Position numbers and translations under genes: made by a program
Source: Pseudomonas sp. PSE14
GTDB taxonomy: Bacteria > Pseudomonadota > Gammaproteobacteria > Pseudomonadales > Pseudomonadaceae
Reading direction: 5' to 3'
Assembly (NCBI RefSeq): GCF_029203285.1
Contig: NZ_CP115669.1
Span: forward strand, 5,890,001 to 5,954,000
Length of the DNA: 64,000 nt
Notes under the pieces: generated by a model
Seen by the model: only the letters and a program-made list of their open reading frames with translations
Database searches by the model: none
Told to the model about the DNA's origin: nothing
Shown: positions 44,247 to 53,568 of the stretch, one piece after another
Numbering within the stretch: position 1 is the first letter of the stretch
Layout: every line of letters starts with the position of its first letter

Positions 44247-44399
44247 GTAGGAGCGGATCTTATCCGCGATCCGGCCGGCAGGCCGGTGCAAGGCCAAGGC
44301 TTCGCGGACAAGGTCCGCTCCTACAATGAACTCCGCCGTTCGACCTGCGACTTACCCACAGGGTCTGGCTTCGGTTCGCGAGCAAGCTCGCTCCAACAA
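44247..44399. repeat. GTAGGAGCGGATC-type inverted repeat plus a solitary half-unit
   Basis: GTAGGAGCGGATCTTATCCG pairs over 78 bp with CGGACAAGGTCCGCTCCTAC (ends 44324). A lone right arm, GTTCGCGAGCAAGCTCGCTC, follows at 44377-44399. Together they fill half of the 405-bp gap before the CitMHS gene; the rest contains only the promoter region. Confidence 0.82.
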
Positions 44400-44603
44400 G
44401 AACCGCTCCGATCAACGGCACCCTCCCGCGAAAGCCTGCTGAAAGCTTGGCCTCCTAGCATCGCCGCCCTCGGCCCTTCCGGCCGCACAAAAACAACAAT
44501 CGGTGATCGCCATGTTCCATGCCCTGTCCTCCCCCGCTCCGTCCACGCCGCGCCCGTTCCCCCACAGCCACCGCTGATCCCGCGCCGACACGGAGTTATC
44601 CCC

Positions 44604-45908
44604 ATGCTGACTTTCCTCGCCTTCGCCATGGTGGCGACCTTCATGTTCCTGATCATGACCAAGCGGCTGTCGGCGCTGATCGCGCTGATCCTGGTCCCGA
44701 TCTCCTTCGCTGTGCTCGGCGGCTTCGCCGCGGGGCTCGGCCCGATGATGCTGGACGGCATCCGCACCCTGGCGCCGACCGGGGTGATGCTGATGTTCGC
44801 CATCCTCTACTTCGCCATCATGATCGACTCGGGCCTGTTCGACCCGGCGGTGCGCAAGATCCTCAAGCTGGTGAAAGGCGACCCGCTGAAGGTCTCGATG
44901 GGCACCGCCGCGCTGGCGATGATCGTCTCGCTCGATGGTGACGGCTCGACCACCTACATGATCTGCGTGGCCGCCGTGCTGCCCCTGTACAGCCGCCTGG
45001 GCATGAGCCCGCTGCTGATGGCCTGCCTGATCATGCTCTCCAGCGGCGTGCTGAACATGACGCCCTGGGGCGGTCCCACCGCCCGCGCGGCCAGTGCGCT
45101 GCACGTGGACCCGGCGGACATCTTCGTGCCGATGATCCCGGCCATGCTCGCCGGCATCGCGGCGATCTTCGGCCTCGCCTGGGTCTACGGCAAACGCGAG
45201 CGCGAGCGCCTGGGCGAGCTGCACCTGCCGACCGACCATGAGGCACTGGCCGAGGTCAGCGTCTCGCAGTACCCCGAAGCGCGCCGGCCGAAGCTGCTGT
45301 GGTTCAACGGCGCACTCACGGTGGCGCTGATGGGCACCCTGATCGCCGGGCTGCTGCCGATGCCGGTGCTGTTCATGATCGCCTTCGGTATCGCGATGAT
45401 CGTGAACTATCCCTGCATCCTTGAGCAGAAGAAGCGTATCGGCGCCCACGCCGAGAACGTCCTGGCGGTGGTTTCGCTGATCTTCGCCGCCGGGGTCTTC
45501 ACCGGGATCCTTTCCGGAACAGGCATGGTCGAAGCCATGTCGAAGAGCCTGCTGGCGGTGATCCCTCCGTCACTTGGGCCGTATCTGGCGACCATCACGG
45601 CGCTGGTGAGCATGCCGTTCACCTTCTTCATGTCGAATGACGCTTTCTACTACGGCGTGCTCCCGGTACTCTCCCAGGCCGCCGCGCAGTACGGCATCAC
45701 CCCGGTGGAAATGGCCCGCGCCTCCATCGTCGGCCAGCCGGTACACCTGCTCAGCCCACTGGTGCCGTCGACGTACCTGCTGGTGGGCCTGGCCAAGGTG
45801 GACTTCGGCGACCATCAGCGCTTCACCCTGAAATGGGCCGTGCTGGTGTGCCTGGCGATCCTTGCCGCCGCCCTGCTGCTGGGCTTGTTCCCTCTGTTCA
45901 ATCAATGA
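44604..45908 (+). CDS. Citrate transporter, CitMHS family
   Basis: Inner-membrane symporter of 434 residues with about 12 hydrophobic segments, starting MLTFLAFAMVATFMFLIM after GGAG. Family segments include IVSLDGDGSTTYMICVAAVL (near 110), GVLNMTPWGGPTARAASALH and FFMSNDAFYYGVLPVLSQAA with QPVHLLSPLVPSTYLLVGLA near the C-terminus. CitMHS proteins take up citrate as a complex with Mg2+ or Ca2+. The 32-bp gap to terC suggests co-transcription. Regulator not visible nearby. Confidence 0.9.
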   Translation: MLTFLAFAMVATFMFLIMTKRLSALIALILVPISFAVLGGFAAGLGPMMLDGIRTLAPTGVMLMFAILYFAIMIDSGLFDPAVRKILKLVKGDPLKVSMGTAALAMIVSLDGDGSTTYMICVAAVLPLYSRLGMSPLLMACLIMLSSGVLNMTPWGGPTARAASALHVDPADIFVPMIPAMLAGIAAIFGLAWVYGKRERERLGELHLPTDHEALAEVSVSQYPEARRPKLLWFNGALTVALMGTLIAGLLPMPVLFMIAFGIAMIVNYPCILEQKKRIGAHAENVLAVVSLIFAAGVFTGILSGTGMVEAMSKSLLAVIPPSLGPYLATITALVSMPFTFFMSNDAFYYGVLPVLSQAAAQYGITPVEMARASIVGQPVHLLSPLVPSTYLLVGLAKVDFGDHQRFTLKWAVLVCLAILAAALLLGLFPLFNQ

Positions 45909-45940
45909 ACAGTTCAATGACTGACTTCGAGTGACCATAA

Positions 45941-46702
45941 ATGGAATGGCTGACCAGCCCTGAAATCTGGATTGCGTTCTTCACCCTGACTGCCCTGGAG
46001 ATCGTCCTGGGCATCGACAACATCATCATGATTTCCATCCTGGTCGGCCGCATGCCCAAGCACATGCAGCCGCGCACGCGCTTCTTCGGGCTGGCGCTGG
46101 CGATGGTCACGCGCATCCTGCTGCTGTTGTCGATCACCTGGGTGATGCGCCTGACCGCCGACCTGTTCCAGGTGTTCGGCCAGGGCATTTCCGGGCGCGA
46201 CCTGATCCTGTTCTTCGGCGGCCTGTTCCTCCTGTGGAAAAGCAGCTCCGAGATCTACCACGGCCTGGAAGGCGAGGACGAAACCGAAGGCGAGCCCAAG
46301 AGCATGATGGGCGGCTTCATCGGCACCATCATCCAGATCGCCATCATCGACATCGTGTTCTCGCTGGACTCGGTGATCACCGCGGTGGGCATGGTGTCCA
46401 ACGTGCCGGTGATGATCGCCGCGATCGTCGTGGCCGTGCTGGTGATGATGCTGGCGGCCGGCGCCATCAGCGACTTCATCGACAAGCACCCGTCGCTGAA
46501 GATGCTGGCGCTGTCCTTCCTCATCGTGGTCGGCACCGTGCTGATCGCCGAGGCCTTCGAAGTCCACGTGCCGAAGGGTTACGTCTACTTCGCCATGGCC
46601 TTCTCGCTGGCGGTGGAAGCCCTGAACATCCGCATGCGCACCGCGCGCGGGAAGAAGGACCGGGAGCCGGTGAAGCTGCGCAAGGATATTCCGGGCCAGT
46701 AA
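45941..46702 (+). CDS. TerC-family integral membrane protein
   Basis: Protein of 253 residues with about seven hydrophobic segments and the two TerC signatures ALEIVLGIDNIIMISILVGR (about 19-38) and IIDIVFSLDSVITAVGMVSN (about 129-148), whose Asp residues in GIDN and SLDS form the proposed metal pathway. Members act in metal (Mn, tellurite) homeostasis, probably loading secreted metalloproteins. No yybP-type riboswitch was seen in the 32 bp upstream. Confidence 0.9.
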   Translation: MEWLTSPEIWIAFFTLTALEIVLGIDNIIMISILVGRMPKHMQPRTRFFGLALAMVTRILLLLSITWVMRLTADLFQVFGQGISGRDLILFFGGLFLLWKSSSEIYHGLEGEDETEGEPKSMMGGFIGTIIQIAIIDIVFSLDSVITAVGMVSNVPVMIAAIVVAVLVMMLAAGAISDFIDKHPSLKMLALSFLIVVGTVLIAEAFEVHVPKGYVYFAMAFSLAVEALNIRMRTARGKKDREPVKLRKDIPGQ

Positions 46703-46793
46703 TTCCACTGCGACAACCGGTCACGACTGGAAGCAGTCGGCACCGGACTATGCTCCCGGTGCGGCAAGCACGCCGCACTGGGAGAATGGGTTC

Positions 46794-47225
46794 ATGGAAG
46801 AGGGTATCAACAAGGCATTACTGGTCGGCGCCACCCTGAGCGCCCTGGCGGCGCTGCTGCATGTGGCGATCATCTTCGGCGGTGCCCCGTGGTACCGCTT
46901 CTTCGGCGCCGGTGAACGAATGGCGCGGGCGGCGGAAGCCGGCCATCTGCGCCCCACCCTGATTACCATCGGCATCGCTTCGATACTCGCGCTCTGGTCT
47001 CTCTACGCGCTGTCCGGCGCCGGACTCATCGCCCCGCTGCCCCTGCTGCGCAGCGGGCTCTGCCTGATCACCGGCATCTACCTGCTGCGGGGCCTGGCGA
47101 TCCTGCCCCTGCTGACGGTCGCCCGCTCCCGTTCCACCCCGTTCCTGATCTGGAGCTCGCTGGTCTGCCTGGGTTTCGGCCTGGTCCACCTGCTTGGCCT
47201 GGCGCAACGCTGGAACAGCCTGTAG
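46794..47225 (+). CDS. Small four-helix membrane protein
   Basis: Protein of 143 residues with four hydrophobic helices: LLVGATLSALAALLHVAIIF, LITIGIASILALWSLYALSG, LICLI-type segment near residue 85 (CLITGIYLLRGLAILPLLT) and LVCLGFGLVHLLGLAQRWNS. The first loop has the conserved-looking GAPWYRFFGAGERMARAAEA. Function unknown; similar small proteins are common in Pseudomonas. It lies 91 bp after terC in the same direction. Confidence 0.8.
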   Translation: MEEGINKALLVGATLSALAALLHVAIIFGGAPWYRFFGAGERMARAAEAGHLRPTLITIGIASILALWSLYALSGAGLIAPLPLLRSGLCLITGIYLLRGLAILPLLTVARSRSTPFLIWSSLVCLGFGLVHLLGLAQRWNSL

Positions 47226-47246
47226 GCAGGGTTATCCACAACCGCC

Positions 47247-47732
47247 TCAGCGTTGTACCTTGGGCACCGGCCAATTCAGCACGCCCTTGTCGTTGAAGCG
47301 CACCGTACCGAACAGCCCGCCGGCCAGCTTGCCGTTGATCTCGTAGGGCATACCCTCGCGCGGCGGCCCGCCGGACAGGCCCCAGGCCTGACGGATGGCA
47401 GAAAACGCCGAAAAGCTCACCGGCACGCTGATCACCTTTTCGCCAAAGCGCGGCACCTGGCCGCTGGCGTCGCTCACCCCGCTGGCCAGCGGCTGGCCGT
47501 TCACCGCCAGGTCCAGGGCGATACCGTTGTAGTCGATGGCGTCGTCGTTGGGGTTCTGCACCCGCAGCTTCACCATGAAACGCGCCTCCATGCCCTGCCC
47601 GGCAACGGGTTCCAGTCCGACCAGGTCGACCCGCAGCGGATCGCGCAGGCCGAACAGGCTACTGCAGGCGCCCAGCGCCAGCATCATTGCGATCAGGCCA
47701 CCCCGCCGGGCGATCTCTCGAATACCTCGCAT
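47247..47732 (-). CDS. LEA14-type (LEA_2/WHy domain) lipoprotein
   Basis: Predicted lipoprotein of 161 residues with signal segment GGLIAMMLALGACSSLFGLR (lipobox LGAC) and a water-stress/hypersensitive-response (LEA_2) domain: LVGLEPVAGQGMEARFMVKL, RVQNPNDDAIDYNGIALDLA and VPRFGEKVISVPVSFSAFSA. The RVQNPN element is diagnostic of the family. Thought to aid desiccation or osmotic tolerance; bacterial function unproven. Single gene, convergent with the membrane protein upstream. Confidence 0.88.
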   Translation of the reverse strand: MRGIREIARRGGLIAMMLALGACSSLFGLRDPLRVDLVGLEPVAGQGMEARFMVKLRVQNPNDDAIDYNGIALDLAVNGQPLASGVSDASGQVPRFGEKVISVPVSFSAFSAIRQAWGLSGGPPREGMPYEINGKLAGGLFGTVRFNDKGVLNWPVPKVQR

Positions 47733-48091
47733 GCATACTCCTTGCTGGTGGATGGTTCAGCCGCCGACCCAATACCCGACGCATTCGTGTGCCCGGGGAT
47801 TTTATCCACAGGGCCGGCGGGCCGACTGTTCCAGGTCAGGCCCGGCGCCGCATTTCGCTGCAATATCCGCCCGCACGATGGCGCCGGATCAGCTTTACTC
47901 AAGCACAGGAACCCCAGCGAATCAGGCATTTGGCGAACCCTCAGGGAAAAACACGGGTCTACCCAAGACAATTGGATGACAACGCCTGAACGCTGCCGTG
48001 TCCTTATCGGCCTTCCGCGCTATCGGATTGCGGGCGAGGTCGTCAGGGGCTGTTGAGGTCAGCGGCCCCGGAAAGCGTGAGGGGGCCCGAC
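47733..48091. other. 359-bp intergenic region
   Basis: Divergent promoter region between the LEA14 lipoprotein and the Na/Pi cotransporter. It holds one exact DnaA box (TTATCCACA at 47802) and no recognised repeat, RNA or operator. Open frames across it lack ribosome-binding sites and protein character. Confidence 0.5.
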
Positions 48092-49798
48092 ATGCTCAAA
48101 CTGCTCGATCTACTCTCCGCCGTCGCCCTGTTGGTGTGGGGTACCCATATCGTCCGCACCGGCATTCTCAGGGTTTACGGCACCCATCTGCGGCGCGTGC
48201 TGAGCAACAGCGTACAGAAGCGGCCGCTGGCCTTCGCCGCCGGCATCGGCGTGACGGCCCTGGTGCAAAGCAGCAACGCCACCGCGCTGCTGGCCACTTC
48301 CTTCGTCGCCACTGGCCTGATGGCGCTGGCGCCCGCCCTGGCCATCATGCTCGGCGCCGACGTCGGCACGGCACTGATGGCGCGGGTGCTGACGCTGGAC
48401 CTGTCATGGCTCTCGCCACTGTTGATCTTCTTCGGGGTGATCCTCTTCCTCAGCCGCAAGCAGACCCGCGCCGGCCAGCTCGGCCGGGTGTTCATCGGCC
48501 TGGGGCTGATCATCCTGGCGCTGCAGCTGATCGTCGCCGCCGCCGAGCCGATGACCCAGGCCAAGGGCGTGAAGGTGTTGTTCTCCAGCCTGACCGGCGA
48601 TGTGATGCTCGACGCCCTGACCGGCGCGCTGTTCGCCATGATTTCCTATTCCAGCCTGGCCGCCGTGCTGCTCGCCGCGACGCTGGCCACCTCCAAGGTG
48701 ATCTCGCTGAAAGTGGCGCTGTGCCTGGTGGTCGGCGCCAACCTCGGCAGCGGCATCCTCGCCCTGATCAGTTCGGCCTCGCAGAATGCCGCCGGTCGGC
48801 GCGTGGCCCTGGGCAGCCTGTTATTCAAGTTCGCCGGCTGCCTGCTGGTGCTGCCCCTGGTCGGGCCGGTGGCGGTGTGGATGGACGATTGGCCGTTCCG
48901 CACCCAGGAACTGGTGATCGCCTTCCATGTGCTCTACAACGCCACCCGCTGCCTGGCGTGCCTGCCGCTCACCGAGCAGATGGCGCAGCTGTGCACGCGC
49001 CTGATGCCGGACCGGCAGTCCCCCGAAGACACCGTGCGCCCCCGCCACCTCGACCCGGCGGCGCTGGACACACCGAGCCTGGCGCTGGTCAACGCGGTGC
49101 GCGAGACCCTGCGCATGGGCGATATCGTCGAGCAGATGCTGAATCACCTGATGCAGGTTATCCACAGCGGCGATCCGCTGCTCGCCAAGCAAATCCGCAA
49201 GCAGGATGACGACGTCGACGCGCTCTACACCGCGATCAAGCTGTACCTGGCGCGCATGCCCCGCGAGGATCTGGGCGAGCGCGACAGCCGCCGCTGGGCG
49301 GAGATCATCGAACTGGCGATCAACCTGGAACAGGCCGGCGACATCATCGAGCACATGCTCGGCGCCGTGCAGGACAAGAAGACTTCGCGCAGCCGCTCGT
49401 TCTCCGACAACGGCCTGGAGGAGATCACCGTGCTGCACGGGCAATTGCTCAGCAACCTGCGCCTGTCCCTGTCGGTGTTCCTCAATGGCGACCAGGAAGG
49501 CGCCCGGCGCCTGCGCCGCGCCAAGCAGCGCTTCCGCCTGCAGGAGCGCCATTACGCCCACGCGCACGTCGACCGCCTGCGCCAGCAGGTGGTGCAGAGC
49601 ATCGAGACCAGTTCGCTGCACCTGGACCTGATCAGCGACATGAAGCGCCTGAACTCGCTGTTCTGCGCCATCGCCTATGCTGTGCTGGACAACCCGGACG
49701 CCAGCGTCGGCGACGCCAGAGCAGCCGAGGACTTCGTCGAGCATGAGGTCGAGCAGGCGCAGCAACCCCCGGCACCCGGCTCGCGCGCGGCAAGTTGA
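48092..49798 (+). CDS. Na/Pi cotransporter family protein with PhoU-like domain
   Basis: Membrane protein of 568 residues. The N-terminal 310 residues hold two Na/Pi-cotransporter repeats with the QSSNAT-type motif (GIGVTALVQSSNATALLATS, about 50-69) and its partner (GALFAMISYSSLAAVLLAAT, near 180); the C-terminal 220 residues form a helical PhoU-like domain (AIKLYLARMPREDLGERDSR; SLHLDLISDMKRLNSLFCAI). It probably exports or imports phosphate under Na+ gradient, with PhoU-type control. MLKLLDLLSA after GAGGG is the start. No pho-box was recognised. Confidence 0.9.
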   Translation: MLKLLDLLSAVALLVWGTHIVRTGILRVYGTHLRRVLSNSVQKRPLAFAAGIGVTALVQSSNATALLATSFVATGLMALAPALAIMLGADVGTALMARVLTLDLSWLSPLLIFFGVILFLSRKQTRAGQLGRVFIGLGLIILALQLIVAAAEPMTQAKGVKVLFSSLTGDVMLDALTGALFAMISYSSLAAVLLAATLATSKVISLKVALCLVVGANLGSGILALISSASQNAAGRRVALGSLLFKFAGCLLVLPLVGPVAVWMDDWPFRTQELVIAFHVLYNATRCLACLPLTEQMAQLCTRLMPDRQSPEDTVRPRHLDPAALDTPSLALVNAVRETLRMGDIVEQMLNHLMQVIHSGDPLLAKQIRKQDDDVDALYTAIKLYLARMPREDLGERDSRRWAEIIELAINLEQAGDIIEHMLGAVQDKKTSRSRSFSDNGLEEITVLHGQLLSNLRLSLSVFLNGDQEGARRLRRAKQRFRLQERHYAHAHVDRLRQQVVQSIETSSLHLDLISDMKRLNSLFCAIAYAVLDNPDASVGDARAAEDFVEHEVEQAQQPPAPGSRAAS

Positions 49799-49903
49799 AT
49801 CGGACGACGGCCGGACCGTTTCGCGGGGCGCTCGGCAGCGCCGCGCGAAACCGCGCACAACACAGGTTACCCAGGGCCCAGGGTTAGGGCAGAATCCCCC
49901 GCC

Positions 49904-50938
49904 ATGGACGAAAGCTCTCAAACACTCCGCACACCCTCGGTCAGCGCAAGCCTGACCCAGGCCGTGCTGTTGGCCGCGGCCCGCCTGGGCCTCGACCGCG
50001 ATGCGCTGCTCACCGCAAGCGGCCTGCAGGAGGCTCAGCTCGGCGATCCCGACGCGCGCATCGACTTCCCACATCAGGAACGGCTCTGGGACGCGATCCA
50101 GACCCGTCTGCCCAACCCCGAGCCCGGTCTGGCCGTGGGCCGTGCGCTGTCGCCGGCCTCCTTCAGCGCCCTGGGTTATCTGTTGCAAAGCAGCACGACG
50201 CTGGGCGAAGCCCTGGAGTCGGCGCTGCGCTACCAGCGTCTGGTCGGAGAAGGCGGCCAGGTGACGATCGAGGTACAGCCCGAGAGCATCTGGGTCGCCT
50301 ACCGTCCGCTCAATCCCGAGCAGTCCGCCACCCGTCCACGCGCACTGGCCCTGTTGAGCTTCTGGGCGCGCCAGCTCAAGGCGCTGCTGCCAGGCCTGCA
50401 GCTCGCCGGCTGCCGCTTCATGCACCGCCAGCCGGAGCACCTCGACGACTATGCGAAGGCCTTTGCCTGCCCGCTGCACTTCGAGGCCCAGGACTATGCC
50501 CTGGGCTTGCCCAAGGCGATGGTTGGTGTCGCCCTGCCGCAGGCCAATGCGCCACTGCGCGACCTGCTGCGCCAGCATGCCGAAGGACTGCTGGCGCGCC
50601 TGCCCAGCGCCAGTGTCAGCGGCCGGGTAGTCGCGCTGCTCGGCGAACAGCTCACCCGCGGCGAACCCGGCCGCGCGGCCCTGGCCAACGTTCTGGGCCT
50701 GAGCGAGCGCACCCTGCAACGACGCCTGGCAGAGGAAGGCAGCAGTTATCAACAGCTGCTGGCCGACACCCGGCGGCAACTGGCGGAGCGCTATCTCAGC
50801 GAAGACAACCTGCCGGCCACCGATATCGCCGCGCTGCTCGGCTATTCCGAACCCAGCGTGTTCTTCCGCGCCTTCCGCCATTGGACGGGCCTGACACCGG
50901 GGGAATACCGTCAGCGCCGCCGCCACTCGGGCAGCTGA
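49904..50938 (+). CDS. AraC-family regulator (arabinose-binding-domain subgroup)
   Basis: Regulator of 344 residues with an AraC-binding-like N-terminal domain (LTQAVLLAAARLGLDRDALL; FSALGYLLQSSTTLGEALES; YAKAFACPLHFEAQDYALGL) and a C-terminal AraC HTH (LANVLGLSERTLQRRLAEEG; IAALLGYSEPSVFFRAFRHW, about 260-330). This domain pairing is that of OruR/ArgR-like and cetyl-esterase activators in Pseudomonas. Target genes are not evident; the Na/Pi gene precedes and a convergent SDR gene follows. Confidence 0.87.
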   Translation: MDESSQTLRTPSVSASLTQAVLLAAARLGLDRDALLTASGLQEAQLGDPDARIDFPHQERLWDAIQTRLPNPEPGLAVGRALSPASFSALGYLLQSSTTLGEALESALRYQRLVGEGGQVTIEVQPESIWVAYRPLNPEQSATRPRALALLSFWARQLKALLPGLQLAGCRFMHRQPEHLDDYAKAFACPLHFEAQDYALGLPKAMVGVALPQANAPLRDLLRQHAEGLLARLPSASVSGRVVALLGEQLTRGEPGRAALANVLGLSERTLQRRLAEEGSSYQQLLADTRRQLAERYLSEDNLPATDIAALLGYSEPSVFFRAFRHWTGLTPGEYRQRRRHSGS

Positions 50939-51013
50939 AGCCTGGCAACCCCGGAACCTTGTCGAAGCTGGCTTTCCACAGGTTTTTCTACAGGTTATCA
51001 ACAGGCTGAGCTG

Positions 51014-51970
51014 TCAGCCGTTCATCCCGCGGGCCTCGAGGAACGCCAGGAACGCCTCCCGGCTGGAGTAGCGCGGCTGGTAGCCGAACTCCTCCTTGAG
51101 CCGCCGGTTGTCCAGCACCGGACGGTAACGCAGGAAGTCCACCTGTTCCGGGCCATAGGTCGACAGCCCCAGCGGCTTGAGCAGGCCCAGTCCGGCGCGC
51201 AGCAGCGGAGCCGGCCAGGCCCGGTAAGGCTTGCCGAGCAGTTCGGCGATCTCGCGCAGGGACAGCGCACCGTCGCCCGCCAGGTTGTAGATACCCTCGC
51301 TGCCCTGCTCCAGCCCCTGGCGGATGACGTTCACCACATCCTGGTCCCAGACGAACACGAAACGGCTGGGATGGCCGGTGACGCCCAGGAGCTTGCGCTG
51401 GCCGAACAGTTCGATGAGCGGGTTATGCACACGTCGGCCGAGGATGGTGCCGGGCCTCAGGATGAGTTGCTTGAGCTGTGGATAACGCTGCCGCATGTCC
51501 TCCAGAAACCGCTCTATTTCCTGCTTGTGGCGGACATGAAGGAAACGCGGATGGATCCGCAATGGCTGGCTTTCGTCGATCAGTTCGGCATTGTCGGGGT
51601 GATAGCCATATGCAGCCCCGGAACTGGTGACGATCAGTTGCTGCACGCCGGCCTCGCAGGCGGCTTCGATCAGTGTCTTGGTGCCGCCGACCTCGATGGC
51701 GTGGAGCTGCGACTGGGTCATTTCGCGTGGGGGATTGATCACCGCGGCGAGGTGCACGATGGCCTCGGGGCGCCACTTTTCCATGCAGTGCCGCACCTTG
51801 GAAGGCACGCTGATGTCCAGCTGAAGCGGCTCGATGTTCGGGCGCAGCCCCTGCAGACTCAGGCAGCGAACATCGGCGGCGATCAGGGTCCAGTCAAGAT
51901 GCTGCACCGCCAGGTCGCTGAGCAGGCTCTGGCCAAGGAACCCGGCCGCACCGGTAATCAGGACACGCAT
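51014..51970 (-). CDS. NAD-dependent epimerase/dehydratase (extended SDR)
   Basis: Protein of 318 residues with the extended-SDR fold: nucleotide-binding MRVLITGAAGFLGQSLLSDL (1-20), EAIVHLAAVINPP, catalytic Ser/Tyr in IVTSSGAAYGYHPDN (YxxxN instead of the usual YxxxK), and RYPQLKQLILRPGTILGRRV. The lack of the catalytic Lys suggests an atypical dehydrogenase or a binding protein such as those acting in sugar-nucleotide or fatty-acyl pathways. Single gene, divergent from the M16 peptidase. Confidence 0.88.
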   Translation of the reverse strand: MRVLITGAAGFLGQSLLSDLAVQHLDWTLIAADVRCLSLQGLRPNIEPLQLDISVPSKVRHCMEKWRPEAIVHLAAVINPPREMTQSQLHAIEVGGTKTLIEAACEAGVQQLIVTSSGAAYGYHPDNAELIDESQPLRIHPRFLHVRHKQEIERFLEDMRQRYPQLKQLILRPGTILGRRVHNPLIELFGQRKLLGVTGHPSRFVFVWDQDVVNVIRQGLEQGSEGIYNLAGDGALSLREIAELLGKPYRAWPAPLLRAGLGLLKPLGLSTYGPEQVDFLRYRPVLDNRRLKEEFGYQPRYSSREAFLAFLEARGMNG

Positions 51971-52173
51971 GAAGCCTCCGAATCTCTACATCCACGGCGA
52001 AGGCATGTCCGCCGTCGCCGGAGGGTGAATCCGCGTCGTGCCCCCACAGTGACGATAGAAGCCATGGGCGATGATGCAAGGCGCCGACCGTAGAGCGGAC
52101 TACGGGTAGGTTCACGCCGGCCAATCCGCTATCCTCGTCGCTTTGCGTTCTGGCTCCCCCAGGCTTTGTGCTC

Positions 52174-53547
52174 ATGCGCTGGTTGTTTTTCCCCCTGCTA
52201 TCCCTGCTGCTTGCTGGCTGGTCGCATGCCGATCAGCGCCAGACGGTGGAGGCGTACCAGTTGGCAAACGGCATGGGCGTGCTGTTCAAGCCCACCCGCG
52301 AGAAGGGCCACGTCTCCATCCGGCTGATCGTCGGCGTCGGCTTCAGCGACTTCTCCTGCCAGGACCGCCAGTTGCCGCACCTGATGGAGCACCTGTTCTT
52401 CAGCGGCCTGGACGGCGGTGACGAAGCCGACCTGGAAGCCCGCATGCAGGCCCTGGGCGGCCAGTGGAACGCCTATACCAGTGAAGGCGATACCGCCTTC
52501 GTGGTCGAGTCGCCGGCCGCCACCCAGCGCCAGGTGCTCGACCTGCTGCTGGAAGCCATCACCCGTACCCAACTGGACGCGCAGAAGGTCGCCTCCGCCA
52601 AGCAGGTGCTGGTGCGCGAGGACGGCGGCCACTATTCGCACCTGCAGCGCTGGCTCGACCACCAGAACGTCAGCCGCGCCGGCCAGGAACAGCTCGCCGT
52701 GGAACTGGGGCTGGCCTGCGCCGAGCGAGCACCGGTCGGGCACCTGAGCCAGGGCCAGCTGGACCAGTTGCGCAAGGACTGGTACGTGCCGAGCAACATG
52801 ACACTGATCATCGTCGGTGACCTCGATCCGCGCCTGCCGGTGTACCTGGGCCACAGCTATGGCGCGTTGGTCGATCACGACACGCCGGAACGTCGCGAGC
52901 TGCCGGTGATGAAAGGGACAGCCGAACGCCAGCGCACGCTGACCACCAGCCTGTTTGGCGAGAGCGCGGTGCTGCACTGGATATTCCCCGAGCCGGGCGA
53001 TGTCGAAGGCGCCTCCCTGGACCTTCTGCAGGCATACCTGAACGACGTGCTCTATACCGAGCTACGGGTACGCCGCGAGCTGTCATATGGCCCCTGGAGC
53101 GAACGCAGTGCCTGGGCCAACCAGGGATTCCTCAGCCTGAACGCCGACATCGAGCGTGACGATCAGGACGCCACGCTCAAGGCGTTGCACGAGGTGGTGG
53201 AGAAGATTCGCCACGACGGCCTGGACCCGGCGCGTTTCAGCCGCATCCAGCGCGTGGCACGGGCTCAGCTGGCCTGGAGTACGCCGGGTAACGCGACGCT
53301 GGCGGACTATTACTGGGGTGCGCTGGCGGACTTCGACGACGGTCACTTCCCCGACGAGGACAAGCGCCTGGCGAAGGTCAGCCTGCAACAGATGAACGAG
53401 CTGGCACAGCAGCTGTTCAAGGATGACGGCTACCTGCGCATCGAGAAGCCGCTGCTGGACGACGATGCGGTCTATCCGCTGGCCGCCGGGGCCGCGCTGC
53501 TGGTCGCGGTGCTGCTGGGACTGCTGCTGTGGCGCCGGCGAGGCTGA
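52174..53547 (+). CDS. M16-family zinc peptidase, membrane anchored
   Basis: Protein of 457 residues with signal peptide MRWLFFPLLSLLLAGWSHAD, the inverted zinc motif HLMEH (residues 69-73) and a downstream metal-ligand Glu near 149 (QVLVRED), then the second M16 domain with the R/Y pair in ELRVRRELSYGPWSERSAWA. A C-terminal hydrophobic segment (LAAGAALLVAVLLGLLLW) followed by RRRG would anchor it in the inner membrane. All catalytic residues are present, so a processing or oligopeptide-degrading peptidase in the periplasm is likely. An in-frame GTG 6 bp upstream is possible. Confidence 0.9.
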   Translation: MRWLFFPLLSLLLAGWSHADQRQTVEAYQLANGMGVLFKPTREKGHVSIRLIVGVGFSDFSCQDRQLPHLMEHLFFSGLDGGDEADLEARMQALGGQWNAYTSEGDTAFVVESPAATQRQVLDLLLEAITRTQLDAQKVASAKQVLVREDGGHYSHLQRWLDHQNVSRAGQEQLAVELGLACAERAPVGHLSQGQLDQLRKDWYVPSNMTLIIVGDLDPRLPVYLGHSYGALVDHDTPERRELPVMKGTAERQRTLTTSLFGESAVLHWIFPEPGDVEGASLDLLQAYLNDVLYTELRVRRELSYGPWSERSAWANQGFLSLNADIERDDQDATLKALHEVVEKIRHDGLDPARFSRIQRVARAQLAWSTPGNATLADYYWGALADFDDGHFPDEDKRLAKVSLQQMNELAQQLFKDDGYLRIEKPLLDDDAVYPLAAGAALLVAVLLGLLLWRRRG

Positions 53548-53568
53548 TGCCCCGCCGGAGTAGAGGCG

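Noticed and set aside
45895-45921. TTCAATCAATGAACAGTTCAATG palindrome-like sequence before terC
   Set aside because: Resembles the TetR motif only in the TGAAC half; it overlaps a stop codon, so coincidence is likely.
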